Assembly: GCA_947652605.1 (NCBI GenBank)
Contig: OX393581.1
Coordinates: 27,088,788-27,152,787 of the forward strand
DNA: 64,000 bases
Direction: 5' to 3'
Source: Elmis aenea
Taxonomy: Eukaryota > Arthropoda > Insecta > Coleoptera > Elmidae
The notes below the pieces were generated by a model that was not told where the DNA came from, ran no database searches, and saw only the letters and a program-made list of their open reading frames with translations. Below are positions 59,420 to 64,000 of the stretch, piece after piece. Position 1 is the first letter of the stretch; every line of letters begins with the position of its first letter. A program made the position numbers and the translations under genes.

Positions 59420-62400
59420 TTATTGGCGATCACCGAACATTTTTTTGGCAATTGCACTTCCTTCCCTTAAGAAAAATGGAAGAGTATCGATAGGAGCTGG
59501 ATAGTCCAGTGATTGACCCCCTCCGATGTTGGTACCTAAATTGGCGTCAATCCAATTTCCGGCTGGTAGATATACTTGTCTCGACGTTGCACCTTCCTCT
59601 ATAACTGGAGCAACAAGCATATCCGGGCCGACCATAAATTCTGAAATATATAACCCAATTAAAATAACTTGAGGTTCTTAAAACAGAATAGCATTACCAG
59701 TATCCATGGCTAAGGCTTCCTTGTTGGTAGGATCGACCCACCATATTGGAGTATGCGATGGAATTCCACTTTCCACGGTGATATGAAGTTGTTCATCGAT
59801 ATATTCGAAATATTGCAAACGCAATGCAACAAAAGTTTTAGATATTTCCACTACGTTAAACTTGAAAAAAGAATTACATAATTAGCTGATTTCGTTTAAT
59901 AATATAACTCCAGATAGCTCAAGTGGTTTAAGTAAAAAATACACCATGAATAGAACTTACAGCGCTATTGTTAGCGTAATCCCAGGGCACGTAACTAAAC
60001 TGCAGACCAGGCATAAAGATGTTCGCTTGTAGCCATCTAACAAATAGCTCTGCATTAGGAGCTCCGTTATATCCATTACCACCAACCATGTCAGGAAGAA
60101 TACTTAAAAAAATAACATTGAAAAGTTTGCTCATCAAACACTTTCCGCCCCGAAACTTTGTAGACTGAATTTTTTGTGACGCTCATAGTGGAGTCAACAT
60201 GAAAATAAGTCATGGGGTCATAAAGCTCAGTACTTCAGCTATATTTTGTAAAGTTTTGTGGTGCTACAACATTCTTATTTATAGTACCTAATGACGCCAG
60301 AAATAACAGTACATGTTTCAACAAAAAAAAAATGGAGCAAAGATTCAACATCAAAATGTGTATTAAATTGGTTTGCCTTTTGCCTACGAAACATAAGAAA
60401 TAATAAAAATAATTAATTGTAGTGACGCTCATGAACGTGCTGGGGTTTACTAAATTATGCGACGAAAGAGAAGACTTGGAAGACAATCATCACACGGGTC
60501 GGCCAAAAACGACTTTGTCTTTGAAGAATATCGAAGTAGGTACACAAGGAATTATTCCAGAGTGCCAGACTGTAAACGGAAATTTTTATTTGAGTGTTCT
60601 GCAGCCTTTGTTGGAATGATTTATTAGTCTTCAATATCACGAGCAAGGCAGCTATGCTACTACACGATAACGCACGTCACGCAAGAACAAACTCATTCTT
60701 TAGCCAAAAACAGCATTGTAGTCCACAATCATCAGATATATTCATTTGATTTGGCTCCCTTATCCCTTTAGCGACTCCTGGTACACATATGCACCAGTAA
60801 ATTTTATGTCAGGACTAAACAGTTTTAATTCTGTTTAAGTCGGTTTATATGTGTACCATTTAGTTTTTTAATGTATTAGCATAGTGTCTACATCTAGTGT
60901 CTGCATCTGCGACTCAAAATGTTTTGATTTCTTCACACGTGTTTACTTTATTCGAGCAGGCAGCATATTAGGTTAGCGTTCTCATTGAATTTAGTGCGAA
61001 AATATTAATAATTAGTTTGAAAATTGAACACCAAGTAAGAGCTGTTTGTATGTTTACAAGGTAAGTGGAATTAAATTCTATAATTACTGTACAATTGGAT
61101 AATTATCTTTGCATTCGACTATATGGTACGTATGTGTACCATTAGTCCTATAAATTGGTATATATGTGTACCGTTAGTATTATTTACAGAAATGGATAGG
61201 AAAAGGCCGCTTACAGAACAAGAGCTACAAGAGGTGGCAGAAAATATATTTTTTGGCTCAGATGACAGCGATCATTCATATAAACCTTCTGATGAAGAAT
61301 CTGAGACCGACAACGAATCTTCTAATGAAGGATCAGAAATCCAACTGGAAATTCATGACCAAATTGAAAAAGAAAATGAAGCTCTAGAAGAAAATGAAAC
61401 TCTAGACGAAAATGAAGGTCCTTCTAGTTCTTTTATTTTATGGTCAAAACCTGATGAAAATTTTGTCTCTAAAAGGCAAATTTCTAGTAAACGAACTTGT
61501 ACACTAGTTTCCGATATACAAGCTAAGACGCCGTATGAATGTTTCAAAAATATTTTTCCGCATTCTCTATATTTGTACATTGCTCAGTGTACAAATGAAA
61601 GAATTCAAATATATAAACAAACAAGGAGGAACGCTCGCTTGAAGGAAACAGATAAAGGAGAACTACAAGTTGTGCTTGGGTGCATGCTAGTAATGTGTTA
61701 TAACCATGTTCCCCAAATAAGCGATTACTGGTCCACTCATCCTTCATTGGGAAATTCAGCAATACAAAATGCAATAGCTCGTGATCGATTTAAAATCATT
61801 TCATCTAAAATGTATTTTGCATCACCAACCAAACCTGCAGAATGCTCTAAAACATATTATATTGAAGACGTAGTAAATTGCTTGAAAGCTACATTCCAGA
61901 AGTGCCGTCAGGATAGTAACTTTCAAAGTATAGACGAATCGATGACTAAGTTCAAGGGTCGTTCGTCTTTGAAACAGTACATGCCACTAAAGCCTGTAAA
62001 GAGGGGAATCAAGTTGTGGCTTAGATCAGATTCTTTTACTGGATATACGTAAGATTTCAACATATACACAGGCCGTGAAACTGAACGTTTAGATGGAACT
62101 CTTGGCGAACGTGTAGTAAAAAAACTAATTTCTACAGCAAAAGAGAAAGATATCACCTTTTGTTTTGATCGCTTTTTTACTTCGATTACTCTACTACAGG
62201 ATATAGATTATGCAGCACTAGGAACTTGTAATCAAAATAGAAAAAATTTACCGAAAATCAAGGATAAACTGAAAAGAGGTGAATATGTGTTTCAGTGCAG
62301 CAAAGATGGACTATTGTTTGTGAAATGGCAAAACACAAAAGAGGTCCTTATGTTGAGCAATTGCCATAATGCGAATGTTATGTCTGTCAATAAAACTTTG

Positions 62401-63530
62401 AAAGATGGCTCCAAAATCAGTGTTCCTTGTCCAGAAATGGTTGCTTCATATAGAGAGATTATGGGAGGGGTTGATTTGGCCGACCAGATGATGGGATTAT
62501 ACGAACTCGATCGCAAATCAAACAAATGGTGGAAGAAAGTTTTCTATCGTCTGCTTATGATGGCTGTCGTAAACGCATGGATTATCTATAAAGAGAAGAC
62601 AAAGAAAAAAATTCCTTTCCTGCAATTTCTAGTGCCCCTGGCGGAAGAAATGATAGCTGAAGGAAGAAAAACAGCAACTGTGCGACGTCTATCGAAAAAA
62701 GGAAGACCATCTGGGAAAAGACAGCGGCTCGAAAATGTATCTTTACATCTTCCAGTTGAAGGTGCAACTCGAAGAAGATGCAAGAGATGCGCAGGAAATA
62801 ATATTCAAAAACGCACAACGACAATTTGTCAAGAATGTGACATTCCGTTATGCTACAAATGTTTTGCAGCATATCATTCTTAAAATACATTGAATTATAT
62901 ACAATAAAAACATTTAACATTTTCCAAAGAAAGTTTTTCTATAGGACTGATGGTACATAAAAGCACCACAACAAAAGACTAATGGTGCTTATATGTACCA
63001 CTACCCTCTTCAACCCCTTGATGTTTTTTATTAGATTTTTTATTATAAAAGCTTAAATTGACTTATACAAACATAAAAAAATCACAAAAGTATTCCTATA
63101 TCTCTCAGAAAAAAAATCGTCGCGAAAGGGTTATGGCTATTTCCCGAAATAAATTTAAAATTGAAAGGAAACCGCTTTGATACGATTGTGGACATAATAA
63201 GGCATTTGACAGAGATTTAGAAGCGATATCAAAAGGGGAATACCGAAAAATGTTCAAAAAAACGTATGGCAGCTTTAGTCCTTGTATCGAGGCACAATGA
63301 ATGTACTTGGGATAAAAATAAGTAAAAACAATTTTTCTCATTTTATATTTTTGCCGACAATATACGAAATTTCGCGACAGAAAGTGTGCGTAATATAAAA
63401 TTGCACCTACTTGGTGTATCCGGTCAAGCTCATCTGTAAGAGAGTGGTTATTAGTGTGTATAGTCCACCTCCAGTACCCCAAACAGAATTTTTGTCGAGC
63501 ATTCTAATGAAATTAGGCAAATCTTGTGTG
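59420..63530 (-). CDS. Glycoside hydrolase family 31 protein, MYORG/tobi-like (gene B, 3' part)
   Basis: Four last exons are present: 63411-63530, 59961-60102, 59698-59860 and 59420-59640; the gene continues past the right edge. They read TQDLPNFIRMLDKNSVWG, ILPDMVGGNGYNGAPNAELF, VRWLQANIFMPGLQFSYVPW, PIWWVDP and EFMVGPDMLVAPVIEEGA, ending PIDTLPFFLREGSAIAKKMF-GDRQ. Unlike gene A, it keeps Asp in D-K-N-S-V-W (expected acid/base) and in P-D-M-V-G-G, so it may be catalytically competent. It has no hydrophobic tail. Exons of 120 and 163 bases have the same lengths and phases as in gene A, so the two are likely duplicates, although 30 kb apart. The 3.3-kb intron holds a mariner relic and a piggyBac. 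All phases agree (2, 0, 1). The nucleophile region lies outside the window. Confidence 0.86.
60775..61180 (+). repeat. Left subterminal repeats of the piggyBac
   Basis: The motif GGTACACATATGCACCAG (60780) and its relatives TATATGTGTACCATTTAG (60846), TATGTGTACCATTAG (61131) and TATATGTGTACCGTTAG (61161) recur between the left end and the start codon. The right end has matching copies at 62950 and 62980. They are probably transposase-binding sites (inference). Confidence 0.6.
61192..62883 (+). pseudogene. piggyBac transposase with one nonsense codon
   Basis: A 563-codon frame is broken only by TAA at 62048-62050, in a place where related proteins have Tyr (G-Y-T-stop-D-F-N-I-Y-T-G). The start at 61192 (MDRKRPLTEQELQEVAENIF) was preferred over the ATG at 61123. 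An acidic N-terminal region is followed by the DDE-type core: IDESMTKFKGRSSLKQYMP (first Asp), FCFDRFFTSITLL (second), GGVDLADQMMG (third), then a basic region and a C-terminal cysteine cluster RCKRCAGNNIQ ... ICQECDIPLCYKCF, the usual zinc-binding tail. As written it makes two halves, 285 and about 277 residues. The frame is otherwise unbroken, so the insertion is recent compared with its neighbours. It is a single exon, with no splice signal needed. Confidence 0.88.
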
Positions 63531-63534
63531 CTGC

Positions 63535-64000
63535 AAACAAAAATATATTTTACTTTATGCTACTAGATATTATTTTAATCAGTTGTGTTGTTATATTTGT
63601 TGTTAAGTATGAATAGAAACCAGTCAAGCTCGAAGGACTATGTCTTAAACTCTAGATAACAAAACGAAAGGTTGGGTTCGCTTACCAATAAGGTGCACAA
63701 ACACACAACGATACATGGGCAAATGCACTGAAATAAGTCTTTATGGCGAGGTTACCCGACAGCCACGAAACCAAAAAGCAAAATTTAAAAATATGTAATA
63801 CAAAACGCTCTTTTATCCCAACGAACAATGCCTAACTTTTTTAAATATTCAAATAAAGGAAAGCTTTACTTTTAAAGCTCAAAAATAAATCTATGATGCA
63901 TTTGCTTTCTTGGTAGAAAAAGTAAAAAACTTTAAATTTGATAAAATATTCTAAATGGCTATTGCTATAGGTTACTTTAAACTAGGGTTTCTCATATTTG
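63535..64000. other. Intron DNA of gene B up to the window edge
   Basis: No further exon was recognised. The exons encoding the catalytic nucleophile region must lie beyond 64000. Confidence 0.5.

Larger units (their letters stand above)
60764..63130 (+). mobile_element. piggyBac transposon, nearly complete
   Basis: The ends CCCTTTAGCGAC and GTCGCGAAAGGG are inverted repeats with one mismatch, flanked by TTAT on both sides (60760-60763 and 63131-63134). The length of 2367 bases is usual for piggyBac. Subterminal TATGTGTACC(A/G)TTAG-type repeats lie at both ends. The transposase is at 61192-62883. Confidence 0.88.
60420..63310 (+). pseudogene. Mariner-type transposase relic interrupted by piggyBac
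   Basis: Left of the insert the plus strand reads EREDLEDNHHTGRPKTTLSL, LHDNAR-like sequence, and a D-L-A-P-L ending at the insertion point. Right of it reads WLFPEINLKLKGNRFDTIVD, then further C-terminal residues with many stops, ending near C-I-E-A-Q. Joining the two at one TTAT copy gives an uninterrupted D-L-A-P-L-W-L-F-P motif. It lies in the intron of gene B, antisense to it. Confidence 0.78.

Noticed and set aside
61123..61191. Earlier start for the piggyBac transposase
   Set aside because: The extension overlaps the subterminal repeats and is not like the usual N-terminus; the ATG at 61192 fits better.

Overview
The window looks like insect nuclear DNA, probably a beetle, though the order is only a guess. 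It is very AT-rich, its genes are split by spliceosomal introns, and roughly half of it is decayed DNA transposons and retroelements. Three host gene groups can be supported. (1) From 1 to 12.2 kb there are small secreted-protein genes on the minus strand. Three complete two-exon peptide genes and one probable first exon share a signal peptide and a phase-1 intron. The three complete ones also share a two-cysteine C-terminus of the form N-C-(P/A)-x(n)-G-x-C-(R/K). A tyrosine-rich secreted protein gene lies among them. (2) Two minus-strand genes encode glycoside hydrolase family 31 (GH31) proteins related to MYORG and to Drosophila tobi. Gene A (15.2-29.4 kb, 12 exons) is complete except for one doubtful splice junction. 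Gene B (59.4-63.5 kb) is represented by its last four exons and continues past the right edge. (3) A plus-strand DM9 (DUF3421) secreted protein gene lies at 43.5-45.4 kb, with a broken DM9 exon upstream and repeated flanking blocks on both sides, which suggests an eroded tandem array.

Layout: 0-4 kb, repeats and the orphan exon; 4.9-5.4 kb, Tyr-rich gene; 5.7-8.2 kb, transposon remnants; 8.7-12.2 kb, peptide genes around an inverted-repeat element; 12.4-14.1 kb, hAT element; 15.2-29.5 kb, gene A, whose introns hold a Penelope-like element, LINE pieces, hAT MITEs and a Tc1/mariner relic; 30-39.7 kb, gene-free nest of mariner, hAT, piggyBac-like and Harbinger elements; 39.7-45.5 kb, DM9 locus; 45.9-58 kb, very large palindromic Tc1/mariner-type elements, a LINE and a three-level nest; 59.4-63.5 kb, gene B, whose intron carries a mariner relic split by a nearly intact piggyBac.

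The GH31 genes presumably encode secreted or membrane-attached glycosidases, and the DM9 and small peptide genes are of types often linked to immunity or secretion. I see no evidence that these genes act in one pathway. The most striking features are structural: a LINE flanked by a 474-bp direct duplication, a piggyBac sitting in a TTAT rather than TTAA target, a palindrome made of two head-to-head transposase ends, and a GH31 protein that has lost its expected acid/base aspartate.
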